This document shows positions 52,401-53,454 of a DNA stretch of 64,000 nucleotides, piece after piece. Each line of letters opens with the position of its first letter. The first letter of the stretch is position 1. Origin of the DNA: Symsagittifera roscoffensis (Eukaryota; Xenacoelomorpha; Acoela; Convolutidae); assembly GCF_963678635.1 (NCBI RefSeq), contig NC_087069.1:2802166-2866165 (forward strand), given 5' to 3'. The notes beneath the pieces are model-generated. The model was given only the letters and a program-made list of their open reading frames with translations. It had not been told where the DNA came from and made no database searches. The translations under genes and the position numbers were made by a program.

Positions 52401-52860
52401 CTGTGCATCGTGGCGTGCAGATTCGCATTTGTCCAGGGACCTTTTTAGTTCCTTGTTCCTTTCAGAGACAGAATCCAACTGAAACAAGAAAGTCACATCT
52501 TAGCGGTCACGCATGGCCCTCAAAAATGTTCGATTGACTCTTCTTCTTTTTCGAAAAGCCGTTCCCTCCTCATGCTTGACCGACCAAATACTTATGCAAC
52601 AAACGTTTGGGTAGTAAACTGTGCAAACATTTGAGAATGGCAGATGATCAACCATTTCCAAGTCAAAAGCAGTATTGTGGAAAAAAAACTCTTTCTGTAG
52701 TAAAAACTTCCACTTTTAAGCAACCGGAACATTTTTTAGCTGTTCATCTTGCTTTGAACTTGACGATATCTGAGGCGTGAGTAAAAATGTATCCTACCTG
52801 TTGTGTAGTGTCTTGTGCCGTGATTTTGAGCTTATGCATCAGTCGCTCCTGCTCCTCCAG
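2184..52860 (-). CDS. Long coiled-coil protein gene, spliced (overview of exons)
   Basis: About 27 short minus-strand exons chain together from right to left. Each is open, rich in Glu/Gln/Leu/Lys/Arg heptads, bounded by splice sites, and the codon phases of successive exons agree. The total is at least 1,300 residues, nearly all predicted coiled coil, with one Ser/Arg/Pro-rich segment. There is no transmembrane segment or enzyme motif. Such proteins usually act as centrosomal, ciliary-rootlet or cytoskeletal scaffolds, but similarity to rootletin/CEP250, CEP135/TSGA10 or CCDC18 is only compositional, so I give no name. The first and last exons may lie outside the window. Introns reach 10 kb and hold BEL, gypsy, LINE and SINE insertions. 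Confidence is high that this is a real gene and low on its function. Confidence 0.8.
2565..2889 (-). CDS. Candidate alternative last exon with stop
   Basis: Acceptor CGCCCTGTTAG, one G that completes the split Arg codon from the exon at 5533, then Met-Asp-Thr-Phe-Ile-Ala and about 100 more residues to a TGA. The composition is Ser/Thr/Pro/Glu-rich rather than coiled coil, as expected for a tail. I see no clear AATAAA just downstream. It would give a shorter isoform than splicing to the exon at 2301. Confidence 0.45.
3461..3477. repeat. SINE palindromic core, worn
   Basis: GCTAAGCAAAGCTTCGC followed by ATCACTTGCGATA, as in the copy at 3929. Confidence 0.4.
3915..3975 (-). repeat. SINE palindromic core
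   Basis: ACACAGAGGCGAAGCTGAGC continuing into TTCGC and then CACTTGCGATACG. The perfect palindrome is at 3929-3945. This is the best match to the family consensus; the tRNA head is not obvious to its right. Confidence 0.55.
4315..4395. repeat. Dispersed hairpin repeat, copy 2
   Basis: Contains CACCCGATTGCAATACCCTT and a stem TACCCTTGC/GCCAGGGTA. Same orientation as the copies at 1058 and 24795. Confidence 0.6.
5092..5262 (-). repeat. tRNA-Met-like SINE
   Basis: The right end, read on the minus strand, is tRNA-like at 5188-5257: GTGGCTGAGTGGTTAG (A box), an anticodon arm with CTCATAATCTC resembling elongator tRNA-Met, then a worn B box. The body runs left to ACACAGAGGCG, where the palindromic core is reduced. 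The length of about 170 bp suits a SINE. Not an intact tRNA gene, since the stems do not close. Confidence 0.65.
5533..5751 (-). CDS. Coiled-coil gene exon (1 nt, 72 codons, 2 nt)
   Basis: Acceptor TGTGTGTGTTAG, a base completing Arg, then Leu-Ser-Glu-Ser-Gly-Gln-Glu-Leu. It ends AG before GTACGC. Both the exon at 2301 (opening A) and the exon at 2889 (opening G) would complete an Arg codon. Confidence 0.85.
5955..6100 (-). CDS. Coiled-coil gene exon (48 codons plus 2 nt)
   Basis: Acceptor GTTTTGTGTGCAG before Leu-Ser-Gly-Glu-Glu-Lys-Arg. It ends CG before GTACGA, and the A that opens the next exon completes Arg. Coiled coil. Confidence 0.85.
6349..6390 (-). CDS. Short coiled-coil gene exon (14 codons, phase 0/0)
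   Basis: A 42-nt exon between acceptor GTTCTTCTCAG and donor ACG/GTAAAA. It encodes Arg-Gln-Ile-Gln-Asn-Ile-Gln and a Lys-His-Thr end, and fits phase 0 on both sides. It was recognised from splice sites and frame. Confidence 0.6.
6512..6686 (-). CDS. Coiled-coil gene exon (1 nt plus 58 codons)
   Basis: Acceptor TTGTGTGCGTAG, one base completing Lys, then Lys-Ser-Ser-Gly-Ala-Tyr-Glu. Donor CAG/GTAACT after Ser-Thr-Thr-Gln-Gln. Coiled coil. Confidence 0.85.
7060..7220 (-). CDS. Coiled-coil gene exon (53 codons plus 2 nt)
   Basis: Acceptor GTGTGTGTAG before Asp-Gly-Glu-Leu-Ser-Gly-Lys. It ends with AA before GTGAGT. The G that opens the next exon completes a Lys codon. Confidence 0.85.
7428..7586 (-). 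CDS. Coiled-coil gene exon (53 codons, phase 0/0)
   Basis: Acceptor TTTTGTGGTGTAG before Ser-Arg-Arg-His-Glu-Glu-Arg, and donor AAG/GTACTC after Cys-Gln-Ala-Lys. Contains a Gln/His-rich stretch (Tyr-Gln-Gln-Gln-His-Gln-His). Confidence 0.85.
7901..7912 (-). CDS. Candidate 12-nt microexon
   Basis: Twelve bases (Ala-Ser-Glu-Thr) lie between a good acceptor ATTTTCACAG and a good donor ACG/GTATGA. They are in phase 0, exactly as needed between the exons at 8262 and 7586. This is supported only by splice-site quality and frame, and the neighbouring exons can also join without it. Confidence 0.4.
8262..8492 (-). CDS. Coiled-coil gene exon (77 codons, phase 0/0)
   Basis: Acceptor GTTGTGTGATAG before Leu-Gly-Glu-Arg-Asp-Asn-Gln-Leu, and donor AGT/GTAAGA after Thr-Thr-His-Ser. 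Coiled coil. It has the same length as the exon to its right. Confidence 0.85.
8897..9127 (-). CDS. Coiled-coil gene exon (77 codons, phase 0/0)
   Basis: Acceptor GTGTGTGTTAG before Asn-Met-Met-Ala-Thr-Glu-Lys, and donor CAG/GTCTGT after Leu-Arg-Glu-Gln. Long uninterrupted coiled coil. Confidence 0.85.
9361..9473 (-). CDS. Coiled-coil gene exon (2 nt plus 37 codons)
   Basis: Acceptor GAATGTGTTTAG, then GG completing a Gly codon, then Lys-Lys-Leu-Gly-Glu-Val-Glu. Donor ATG/GTCAGT after Gln-Cys-Asp-Met. Very high Glu/Lys/Arg content. Confidence 0.8.
9545..10130. repeat. Low-complexity block with hAT-like terminus
   Basis: A 25-bp unit containing CCCAAATTGATTTTT is repeated twice at 9770-9822. 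At 10101-10123, read on the minus strand, CAGGGGCGGATTTAGG resembles the terminal inverted repeat of hAT transposons. No partner terminus or transposase was found. Confidence 0.35.
10350..10556 (-). repeat. tRNA-derived SINE
   Basis: Palindromic core at 10358-10374. About 110 bp of A-rich body follows, then a minus-strand tRNA-like head at 10482-10556 with A box TTGGCGCAGTTGA and B box AGGTTCGGTTACC. Same layout and orientation as the other copies. Confidence 0.65.
10705..10875 (-). repeat. tRNA-derived SINE
   Basis: Palindrome GCGAAGCTGGGCTTCGC at 10714-10730, body, then a minus-strand tRNA-like head at about 10822-10872 (GTGGCCGAGACTGAAAATCT and GATTCGAGTCC). Confidence 0.65.
11163..11350 (+). 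repeat. BEL/Pao 5' LTR
   Basis: 188 bp, TG...CA ended, matching 18277-18456 except for three substitutions and gaps of 7 and 1 bases. A possible primer-binding site (TTGGCGCAC) follows at once. The length is short for this family. Confidence 0.9.
11351..11688 (+). other. BEL/Pao leader
   Basis: T-rich untranslated leader between the 5' LTR and the first ATG. It holds a direct repeat of CCATGTAATCAAAGGAATT at 11541 and 11616 and a small hairpin between them (CAGACTC/GAGTCT). No coding frame. Confidence 0.6.
11689..12585 (+). CDS. BEL/Pao gag N-terminal region
   Basis: 298 codons. The first 100 residues form a helical, coiled-coil-like region (Glu-Val-Gln-Ile-Ile-Asp-Asp-Phe-Leu), followed by a Gln/Asn/Pro/Ser-rich linker. 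This is the usual N-terminal part of a Pao Gag. The frame ends at a TGA that overlaps the next ATG by four bases (ATGA). In the neighbouring frame, sequence just upstream of that ATG still looks like the linker, so the break is best read as a one-base indel and not as a genuine gene boundary. The start ATG lies 338 bases after the LTR. Confidence 0.8.
   Translation: MNSTYDAVFKVIETDVEILAKAINQSISDSDEVQIIDDFLTELKSLLDDANNEAVKIIRTGTDQQDSIIERLKTLKVLYRTIQLQSKRYERTLKNTATSSLNSSRVASNVSTPSIILQALENLPLRRQTESLTRSTTTQNVTMDQDTPDDLPQFSGLSAILSATSNHRSNSAQDNSGLLLRPGSNSDANALDHRIHQQQTETLGIQTAHGTHIHPQSNLSLQQPNADLSQSSNLQPNHPEAQLQGTTIELNNGTQLRIDNHQLTATVGQSKDRTQKLNFMKRHRTPTLELKSKFSISR
12582..14813 (+). CDS. BEL/Pao capsid, zinc knuckle and protease
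   Basis: 743 codons. A Gln/Thr/Pro-rich linker with a short His-Gln-His-Ala-Ala repeat occupies residues 1-225. A Pao capsid domain (DUF1759-like, Phe-Asp-Gly-Glu-His-Glu-Gln-Trp) spans about 240-410. Cys/His knuckles near 490-545 include Cys-Phe-Asn-Cys and Cys-Trp-Thr-Asp-Gly-Cys. A retropepsin-like segment near 590-620 carries Leu-Asp-Cys-Gly-Ser where Asp-Ser/Thr-Gly is usual. The frame stops at a TGA (14811) just after Thr-Pro-Leu-Gly-Trp, a motif that normally runs on into the reverse transcriptase, and the same frame stays open after it. Confidence 0.88.
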   Translation: MNAPVTRQRNVSAPIFLPTATSKATQSQMIGQQITHPNLAPQTASPPHGLYQPSSQQQRTHNPNSAFRPILTIGSQNSTNHPPTNVFSGHQTTAKGITNINGVPIPAQPALLPTNQADQLTATNWTSSQPTLTHQCTQPAIRSYQEGFLGTTTAYNPTNMPTSSTTAFTHAGCRGPTGTTHPNINRPPPQHAVHQHAAHQHAAHQNQPTYFPIPTNLGTAPTDHNHHQMISKTFRKSVPIVKPFIFDGEHEQWLDWIGLFNATINSTDMTNSEKMTHLQKLVSGDAKSLIRGYGYNGAMYDAALQRLENDFGNPTKIVTSFLRRLDAISGPNLRHTRSYKDIANFLQTMVDTFTTLGFQHDLHSTTNVQTVLSKLPTPCRLEWNRYNLQFNIRQPSLIDLTNWFNIYAEACSDLPSNSNNNNTTRNSNNYNSSNTQGSSSNGHTHQHGPSDHRANQSNRNQQRSQQQHKSGQKDQRRDFCPEKRNCQYLGKCQHFIAMNPKDRLQHARDLQLCFNCLSPHKFADCQSTQTCWTDGCSKKHHTLLRNSSTYNSTTQRETANRNSRQHDDTTNCSTSISRRKSTRHIPTLPVTISHGKHRVRAYAMLDCGSKLTLLKSSIVLQLKPDLQLDNTIQLNQALTSSDTDSTKMTIAIGPYNQQKQPFQLNDIDVIMDWNLSQFNPELVNSICQRNEPLQNIRIATLPSKEIGITIGCDFAELVTPSEVIHSKQNVPIGWKTPLGWSLC
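14898..16619 (+). CDS. BEL/Pao reverse transcriptase and RNase H
   Basis: 573 codons in the same frame as the preceding ORF, separated only by the TGA. Reverse transcriptase motifs include Gly-Lys-Val-Arg-Arg-Val-Leu-Asn-Ala (about 115), Ala-Asp-Ile-Glu-Ala-Met-Phe (about 164) and the catalytic Tyr-Met-Asp-Asp (about 242). RNase H motifs follow: Phe-Ser-Asp-Ala-Ser near 422, Asn-Leu-Glu-Leu near 467 and Trp-Thr-Asp-Ser near 496. All key acidic residues are present. The frame ends at 16619 where the integrase continues in another frame. Confidence 0.92.
   Translation: MKMDAEGISTDQRSLSTDDKEALRILESSTTRLPNGHYEVGMLWKRGQQLPNNRWLAKKQLDSLLQRLKRNTEMAQKYQETIDTDLQKGFIVKVDDSHEDSTGKWYLPHHPVTNINKPGKVRRVLNASSIYKGVSLNSNLLTGPDLLTNLTGIVMRFREHQIAISADIEAMFIQVFVSPEDQPYLQFLWKDNTGQPATFQYTCHIFGATDSPCVACYATRQCAKDNADKYPALEQITKRNIYMDDLYKAVSTPTEATQLMNDLQKMFSLGGFNLTIWTSNSQQFLTTVNENHLENSDSLTKQERPLERVLGFKWKPDTDVFLVEAKKFHAIDRKDLTQRKLLKFASSIFDPLGITIPLTIRLRQSLQLAWSNGPQWYKPLNMEHLTDLNDWIDKRSQFNDICLPRIYFKPETKILETQLHVFSDASELALASVAYLRIRYDDDTTELKFVIGKARVAPISRMTIPNLELQAATNGAKLSRFIEEQHDIRIDSTTLWTDSTTVLHWINSPNQRHRIFIANRLNFIMDSTSSLDWRYVPSKDNPADDGTRGYKACDMTTDSQWTTLLVKTIIRLA
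16591..18159 (+). CDS. BEL/Pao integrase
   Basis: About 520 codons, in the +1 frame relative to the reverse transcriptase and overlapping it by 29 bases. An HHCC-type zinc domain ends in Cys-Ile-Pro-Cys (about residue 190). The catalytic core has Gly-Ile-Asp-Phe-Phe-Gly (about 229), Phe-Ser-Asp-Asn (about 290) and Gly-Gly-Ser-Trp-Glu-Arg (about 340), giving D, D and E. A Pao-type C-terminal domain (DUF5641-like, Gly-Asp-Leu-Val-Trp-Val) follows. There is no in-frame ATG at the start, which fits a broken polyprotein. No envelope gene follows before the LTR. Confidence 0.9.
   Translation: MLRPSSDWPNHPPTQTTADIHLTDNDPQPPTSVIDFNRFSTWTRALRVTSYVLLFAENIKRKTRQSLSLQHLTLGFAWIIKHSQNQSFPKEIACLTKKSDIPPRSPLQPLCPFIDDHGYLRAKGRLQKAPLLLCSRHPVILNAENYPIQLFMKQTHEINSYCGMEHTRSILQQDFWIIRSRKHLKKTIRQCIPCRRLRQEPVKPLMADLPLQRLPLSENSYPFYSTGIDFFGPFATRNNDEYSKRYVIFFACLVTRAVHSEICQQIDTNSTLQAIRRFIARRGKPRIIFSDNRKAFVAADKELQESLSEIQHSNDFNNHCQLLGITWKFNPPAAPHFGGSWERLIKTFKIAFYKVIGTRTLDDETLSTFTCEFEAMMNSRPLTHVSSDPTDDEPLTPNHLLLGRPTNNLPPGLFLPSHTTDKRTWKKAQALSQQFWNRYLKDYLPTLTTRTKWTKQVENLQQGDLVWVLEDLTPRGLWPLGRVLRTFPGADGIVRSCEIKTSRGILHRPAVKISRVLDHSNN
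18277..18456 (+). repeat. BEL/Pao 3' LTR
   Basis: 180 bp, begins TGTCTACGACATTTG and ends CATTGTCA. Followed at once by GCACC, the target duplication. Confidence 0.9.
18540..18722 (-). repeat. tRNA-derived SINE head
   Basis: Read on the minus strand, 18650-18722 has an A-box-like block, an anticodon-like arm and a clean B box GGTTCGATTCC. The palindromic core is missing. It lies 80 bp beyond the BEL element. Confidence 0.55.
18965..19112 (-). CDS. Coiled-coil gene exon (49 codons plus 1 nt)
   Basis: Acceptor TGTTTTTTCAG before Glu-Glu-His-Glu-Arg-Ser. It ends one base into a Gly codon at G/GTAAGT. The completing two bases open the exon at 9.47 kb, across an intron that contains the BEL element. 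Confidence 0.85.
19223..19372 (-). CDS. Coiled-coil gene exon (50 codons, phase 0/0)
   Basis: Acceptor GTCTCTGTGTAG before Val-Asp-Glu-Lys-Gly-Glu, and donor AAG/GTAAAC after Gln-Gln-Leu-Lys. Coiled coil. Confidence 0.85.
19457..19603 (-). CDS. Coiled-coil gene exon with GC donor (49 codons, phase 0/0)
   Basis: Acceptor TTTTGGCTGCAG before Val-His-Lys-Leu-Glu-Leu. The phase-0 donor is GAG/GCATGT after Leu-Gln-Lys-Glu. A GT four bases on would shift the frame and lead to a stop in the next exon, so the GC site is preferred. Confidence 0.75.
19770..19874 (-). CDS. Coiled-coil gene exon with GC donor (35 codons, phase 0/0)
   Basis: Acceptor ATGTGTGTGTTAG before Val-Ile-Arg-Gln-Glu-Asp. The donor is CAG/GCAAGT after Met-Ala-Glu-Gln, again a consensus GC site. 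Frame and phase fit both neighbours. Confidence 0.8.
20295..20474 (-). CDS. Coiled-coil gene exon (60 codons, phase 0/0)
   Basis: Acceptor GCGTGTGTGTAG before Val-Asp-Leu-Lys-Lys-Gly, and donor GAA/GTAACT after Tyr-Asn-Glu. Regular heptads including Ala-Glu-Lys-Glu-Leu-Glu-Ser-Val. Confidence 0.85.
20552..20719 (-). CDS. Coiled-coil gene exon with GC donor (56 codons, phase 0/0)
   Basis: Acceptor GTATGTGTGTAG before Val-Gly-Met-Arg-Asp-Glu. The only donor that keeps the frame is CAG/GCAAGT after Thr-Ala-Gln, a textbook GC-AG splice site. No GT donor in the right phase lies nearby. Confidence 0.8.
20855..20938 (-). CDS. Coiled-coil gene exon (28 codons, phase 0/0)
   Basis: Acceptor GTGTTGTTTCAG before Leu-Arg-Arg-Cys-Glu-Asp, and donor ACG/GTCAGT after Ala-Glu-Asn-Thr. 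The frame joins both neighbours. Confidence 0.8.
21485..21972 (+). repeat. Non-autonomous element with hairpin ends, copy 1
   Basis: About 490 bp that recurs inverted at 34268-34805. Each end has a small hairpin beside GTTCCG: ACTTTCGATACGAAAGT at the left, TCAGGGCTTCGCCCTGA at the right. No coding frame. Confidence 0.65.
22005..22045 (-). repeat. SINE palindromic core
   Basis: AAAGCTGAGCTTCGC followed by CTTGCTATA. Same orientation as other copies. No tRNA head recognised. Confidence 0.45.
22475..22530. repeat. Dispersed hairpin repeat, worn copy
   Basis: Shares GAACAAAGTTA and AAAGTCTAGTAC with the family at 1058, 4315 and 24795. The stem is lost. Confidence 0.35.
22906..23074 (-). CDS. 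Coiled-coil gene exon (1 nt plus 56 codons)
   Basis: Acceptor TTGTGTTGTGTTAG, then one base that completes the Arg codon begun in the previous exon, then Ala-Lys-Arg-Leu-Glu-Glu-Lys. Donor GAG/GTATTA after Thr-Glu-Glu-Glu. Confidence 0.85.
23515..23572. repeat. 29-bp tandem duplication
   Basis: Two exact copies of a 29-bp unit beginning TGCATATATGCATGCATTG, in the intron immediately downstream of the exon at 23593. Confidence 0.9.
23593..23813 (-). CDS. Coiled-coil gene exon (73 codons plus 2 nt)
   Basis: Acceptor TTGTGTTGTGTAG before Leu-Ser-Arg-Lys-Glu-Ser-Glu-Leu. It ends with two bases (CG) before GTATGT, which pair with the leading A of the next exon to complete an Arg codon. Strong heptads. 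A 29-bp tandem duplication lies in the intron just downstream. Confidence 0.85.
23945..23985 (-). repeat. SINE palindromic core
   Basis: Palindrome ACGAAGCTGAGCTTCGT followed by ACCACTTGCTATA. Same orientation as the other copies. Confidence 0.5.
24795..24870. repeat. Dispersed hairpin repeat, copy 3
   Basis: GACAAAGTTGTTTAC, AAAAAGTCTAGTACCCGATT and the stem ACCCTTGCG/CGCAAGGGT. The best stem of the family. Confidence 0.65.
25398..25425. repeat. (GA)n microsatellite
   Basis: About 14 uninterrupted GA units. Confidence 0.9.
25872..26018 (-). CDS. Coiled-coil gene exon (49 codons, phase 0/0)
   Basis: Acceptor GTGTTTGTTTAG before Leu-Ala-Ser-Arg-Glu-Glu, and donor GAC/GTAACT after Thr-His-Asp-Asp. 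Coiled coil. It is the common downstream partner for both the 33-kb exon and the ATG exon at 31 kb. Confidence 0.8.
26480..26965. repeat. Tandem repeat, period about 165 bp
   Basis: Three diverged copies marked by TATTTGGAGGCAAGATT (26671, 26836, worn at 26507), each followed by ACTCTGACAGCACCCAACTA-like sequence and an A-rich spacer with ATATCTCGAAAACTACAAAG. No coding frame. Confidence 0.75.
26970..28860. other. AT-rich intron, no gene seen
   Basis: Short frames only, without family resemblance or splice-site support. Nothing further recognised. Confidence 0.6.
28870..29270 (+). pseudogene. LINE reverse transcriptase fragment
   Basis: Two blocks of a non-LTR reverse transcriptase in broken frames: Ala-Leu-Leu-Asp-Leu-Ser-Lys-Ala-Phe near 28895, and Leu-Tyr-Ile-Asn-Asp-Leu with Tyr-Ala-Asn-Asp at 29085-29160, where a functional enzyme has Ala-Asp-Asp. 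Distal sequence to about 29600 may be the continuation. Confidence 0.7.
29955..30310. repeat. Diverged tandem duplication, period about 204 bp
   Basis: GTTGAGTGATATAT-containing units start near 29975 and 30181 and share the later block ATTCGAACCACATT/ATTCAAACCACATT. Confidence 0.65.
30938..31204 (-). CDS. Ser/Arg/Pro-rich exon, probable alternative first exon
   Basis: Open reading of 89 codons starting at an ATG (Met-Asp-Gly-Arg-Asp-Ser) and ending Tyr-Arg-Ala-Lys with a good donor AAG/GTATTA in phase 0. The middle is a low-complexity Ser-Pro/Ser-Arg tract. Upstream is a GA-rich stretch with an in-frame TGA rather than the TG-rich acceptor seen at other exons, so I read it as an alternative first exon that splices to the exon at 26 kb. 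It could instead be an internal exon using an AG inside the reading frame. It differs sharply in composition from the coiled-coil exons. Confidence 0.55.
31205..31258. repeat. Pyrimidine-rich (CT)n tract
   Basis: CT and CTAT repeats directly upstream (minus strand) of the ATG of the Ser/Arg-rich exon. On the gene strand this is a GA-rich stretch, possibly part of a 5' leader or promoter. Confidence 0.8.
31568..31629. repeat. 31-bp tandem duplication
   Basis: Two copies of AGAGATATNTTTGCATTTTTCAT plus a variable end. Confidence 0.8.
33153..33236 (-). CDS. Coiled-coil gene exon (28 codons, phase 0/0)
   Basis: Acceptor GTGTGGTTTAG before Ile-Ser-Val-Thr-Gln, and donor CAC/GTAAGC after Ala-Lys-Tyr-His. 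Coiled coil with Glu-Glu-Leu-Arg-Glu-Lys. Its phase-0 end can splice directly to the exon at 26 kb, bypassing the exon at 31 kb. Confidence 0.75.
33329..33403 (-). CDS. Coiled-coil gene exon (25 codons, phase 0/0)
   Basis: Acceptor GTGTTTTACAG before Lys-Glu-Asn-Leu-Leu-Arg, and donor CAG/GTACCA after Met-Gln-Asp-His-Gln. The frame joins the exons on both sides. The intron to its right is about 7.4 kb and carries two generations of LINE sequence. Confidence 0.75.
33870..35110 (+). pseudogene. LINE remnant interrupted by a repeat element
   Basis: Traces of a non-LTR endonuclease (an Asn-Pro-Pro block near 33890 and an Asn-Ile-Asp-Leu-Thr block near 33990) and of its reverse transcriptase at 34848-34990 (Ile-Glu-Asp-His-Thr-Leu-Lys-Trp-Leu, His-Gly-Val-Pro-Gln-Gly). 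The element at 34268-34805 splits them. Many stops. Confidence 0.55.
34268..34805 (-). repeat. Non-autonomous element with hairpin ends, copy 2 (inverted)
   Basis: Inverted relative to 21485-21972. Shared blocks include GACGGATTAA, TTAATTGTCCCAAATTGG and ACTTTCGTATCGAAAGT. It lies inside the LINE remnant, so it inserted after the LINE. Confidence 0.65.
36740..36890 (+). repeat. LINE 3'-tail-like block
   Basis: A block with GGGCAGTCTTCTGAAACCCA, a stem-like GCAGGCTGTCCT, and an end AAATAAAGCTGCTTCTTCT resembles the 3' end of a retroposed LINE. No coding part is attached. Confidence 0.35.
37392..37667 (+). pseudogene. LINE endonuclease, N-terminal part
   Basis: Ninety codons with His-Ile-Asn-Val-Arg-Ser-Leu, Leu-Ser-Glu-Thr-Trp-Leu (catalytic Glu) and Arg-Gly-Gly-Gly-Val, hallmarks of APE endonucleases of non-LTR elements. 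It shifts frame into the next segment near 37650. Confidence 0.85.
37645..38484 (+). pseudogene. LINE endonuclease, C-terminal part and linker
   Basis: Contains Tyr-Asn-Pro-Pro, Cys-Gly-Asp-Phe-Asn-Ile-Asp and Phe-Ser-Asp-His-Phe-Pro, the catalytic Asp/Asn and the Ser-Asp-His signature. A basic linker follows. It ends at a TAA in the same frame as the reverse transcriptase. Confidence 0.85.
38518..39153 (+). pseudogene. LINE reverse transcriptase, N-terminal part
   Basis: Fingers and early palm: Lys-Val-Ile-Pro-Met-His-Lys-Ser-Gly and Asn-Asn-Tyr-Arg-Pro-Ile-Ser-Leu. The frame is lost in an A-run at 39124-39130, just before the Ala-Phe-Asp motif. Confidence 0.88.
39128..39628 (+). pseudogene. 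LINE reverse transcriptase, palm and thumb
   Basis: Continues in another frame with Ala-Phe-Asp-Thr-Ile, [10 protein letters not shown], Tyr-Ile-Asn-Asp-Leu and the catalytic Phe-Ala-Asp-Asp. Ends at a TAG at 39626. Catalytic residues are present although the gene is broken. Confidence 0.85.
39777..40229 (+). pseudogene. LINE C-terminal region
   Basis: 150 codons in yet another frame: basic, helical, with Arg-Asn-Arg-Arg-Asp-His and Ile-Leu-Thr-Val-His-Glu-Leu-Tyr, typical of the tail after the reverse transcriptase in this group. Ends at a TAA before the 3' region. Confidence 0.7.
40814..41029 (-). CDS. Coiled-coil gene exon (72 codons, phase 0/0)
   Basis: Donor GAG/GTGAGG after Leu-Lys-Val-Glu. 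The acceptor chosen is the TG-rich GTGTTGTTTGAG before Glu-Ser-Leu-Thr-Lys-Leu. An alternative AG 30-odd bases upstream would add a few residues but would change the phase. Gln/Glu/Leu-rich coiled coil. It lies directly downstream of the (TTTC)n tail of the LINE at 37.4-40.7 kb. Confidence 0.75.
41540..41740. repeat. Possible SINE with conserved core
   Basis: GATGCCCTTCCTGAC-like sequence (here AATGCCCTTCCTGAC, 41666 on) followed by CCGGGATTGGGACGGCAG recalls a core seen in widespread metazoan SINEs. The match is from memory only. Confidence 0.35.
42046..42219 (-). CDS. Coiled-coil gene exon (58 codons, phase 0/0)
   Basis: Acceptor GTTTGTGTCAG, then Ala-Ser-Lys-Trp-Glu-Glu-Lys. Donor CAG/GTAAAA after Gln-Leu-Leu-Gln. 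Heptads are regular throughout, including Leu-Glu-Arg-Glu-Leu-Gly-Arg-Leu and Glu-Arg-Leu-Arg-Ala-Ser-Val. Both ends are in frame with the neighbouring exons. Confidence 0.8.
42440..42595 (-). repeat. tRNA-derived SINE
   Basis: Worn palindromic core GCAGAGCTGAACTTCGC at 42450-42466, A-rich body, then a minus-strand tRNA-like head at 42526-42592 with an anticodon arm containing GACTCCTAATCTC. Same layout and orientation as the copies at 10350 and 10705. Confidence 0.6.
42600..44370. other. AT-rich intron, no gene seen
   Basis: No supported coding frame. The part nearest 44370 may be decayed 3' sequence of the gypsy remnant. Confidence 0.55.
44374..44586 (-). pseudogene. gypsy integrase core fragment
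   Basis: Seventy codons with the first two catalytic Asp contexts (His-Met-Asp-Trp and Ser-Asp-Asn-Gly). Truncated before the Glu. Confidence 0.8.
44936..45409 (-). pseudogene. gypsy RNase H fragment
   Basis: 157 codons with the Ty3-type RNase H core, including Thr-Asp-Ala, Glu-Arg-Asp-Thr-Leu-Ala-Ile-Val and Asp-His-Glu-Pro-Leu. Confidence 0.8.
45573..45899 (-). pseudogene. gypsy protease fragment
   Basis: Retropepsin-like block with a Met-Asp-Ile-Gly-Ala-Asp active-site region and a downstream Leu-Gly-Arg-Pro. The Ile in the active-site triplet suggests loss of function. Confidence 0.6.
45960..48880. other. AT-rich intron, no gene seen
   Basis: Only short, unsupported frames. No repeat family recognised. 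Confidence 0.55.
48883..49122 (+). CDS. Short ORF, possibly a Gag N-terminal remnant
   Basis: 79 codons from an ATG: helical and charged (Thr-Asp-Leu-Asp-Thr-Thr-Ile-Lys, Leu-Leu-Ala-Arg-Leu-Lys-Thr-Val). Its style resembles the N-terminal helical part of the BEL Gag at 11.7 kb, but identity is too low to prove it. Its end overlaps the minus-strand BEL remnant. Confidence 0.25.
   Translation: MTDLDTTIKPLNDTVINLMSGWNEKTQQQLLARLKTVKLGYRKPGLSINAMQKSNAQLAMYQLHIRELACFDASLNTCS
49065..50330 (-). pseudogene. Decayed BEL/Pao pol fragment
   Basis: Runs from the protease/reverse-transcriptase junction (Leu-Val-Pro-Pro-Thr-Glu-Val, near 50110) through the reverse transcriptase to the RNase H start (Val-Phe-Ser-Asp-Ala-Ser, near 49090). 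It is alignable by eye with the intact element at 14.7-16.2 kb but more diverged. The palm with Tyr-X-Asp-Asp is deleted, and stops and shifts are frequent. Confidence 0.8.
50269..50519. repeat. 250-bp fold-back (inverted duplication)
   Basis: Two arms of about 125 bp meet near 50394 with almost no loop. The left arm is BEL remnant sequence and the right arm is its reverse complement with a few differences. Confidence 0.85.
50778..50863. repeat. 43-bp tandem duplication
   Basis: Two copies of a unit starting TTCCAGCCTAGTAGC, differing at one base. Confidence 0.9.
50870..52390. other. AT-rich intron, no gene seen
   Basis: Short frames without support. Repeated phrases around CAAAATTTTGA suggest decayed tandem sequence at 51780-52160. 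Confidence 0.5.
52395..52478 (-). CDS. Coiled-coil gene exon (28 codons, phase 0/0)
   Basis: Acceptor TTGTTTCAG, then Leu-Asp-Ser-Val-Ser-Glu-Arg. Donor AAG/GTCTGT after Asp-Ala-Gln-Gln-Lys. Charged heptad composition, with both ends on codon boundaries. The intron that follows is about 10.2 kb and contains decayed gypsy and BEL pieces. Confidence 0.75.
52798..52860 (-). CDS. Coiled-coil gene exon (21 codons, phase 0/0)
   Basis: Rightmost exon recognised. The acceptor is TTTTCAG before Leu-Glu-Glu-Gln-Glu, and the donor is CAG/GTAGGA after Thr-Thr-Gln-Gln. It begins and ends on codon boundaries. There is no ATG, so earlier exons must lie to the right, beyond the Polinton or outside the window. 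Confidence 0.7.
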
Positions 52861-53454
52861 CTGAAAACAACAAAGCACATCTCAACACAATACTCAATGC
52901 TTAAAACATAGTTGGAACTGGCAGTTGCAAAAGAGTAATGAACGAAAGGAAACTGAAAAAAAAACGATTTAATTTTTCAAAAATCTTTTGAATTGAGAAG
53001 AAAATAGATGGCCTTAAAGCTCTCTGAGTGATGGAAACTTTTTTTTGATGAACATTTTTTTTTTAAATCAACCCAATTTGAAAAAAACTTGATAAAGAAA
53101 TCTGATAATTAACTTCATTTTCGAAATTAGAAGTTGATCACATTTTTCGCGACTTATGCATTTTTGCTGTTGTGGAGTTTGCCTTCCTTTTAACAATGGA
53201 AATTCACTGAACTTAAAAAGAAATCACAAGTCAAGCGACGAAAAATCGAAATTGAGCGTCCTGAAAAAAAATCAGCAAGAACTACTTGAGACTACTCACT
53301 ACGTTCATTACTCTTAAAAACAGAAAAACAAACACACTATTATATCCCACTCTAACAATAACTCTATGGAACGGACATTTACAAATATACAGCCTTGTGG
53401 GGGAAGGGGGTTTAAAGAGCTCACCTCTAATTAACCCTACTAGAATGTTAGTAG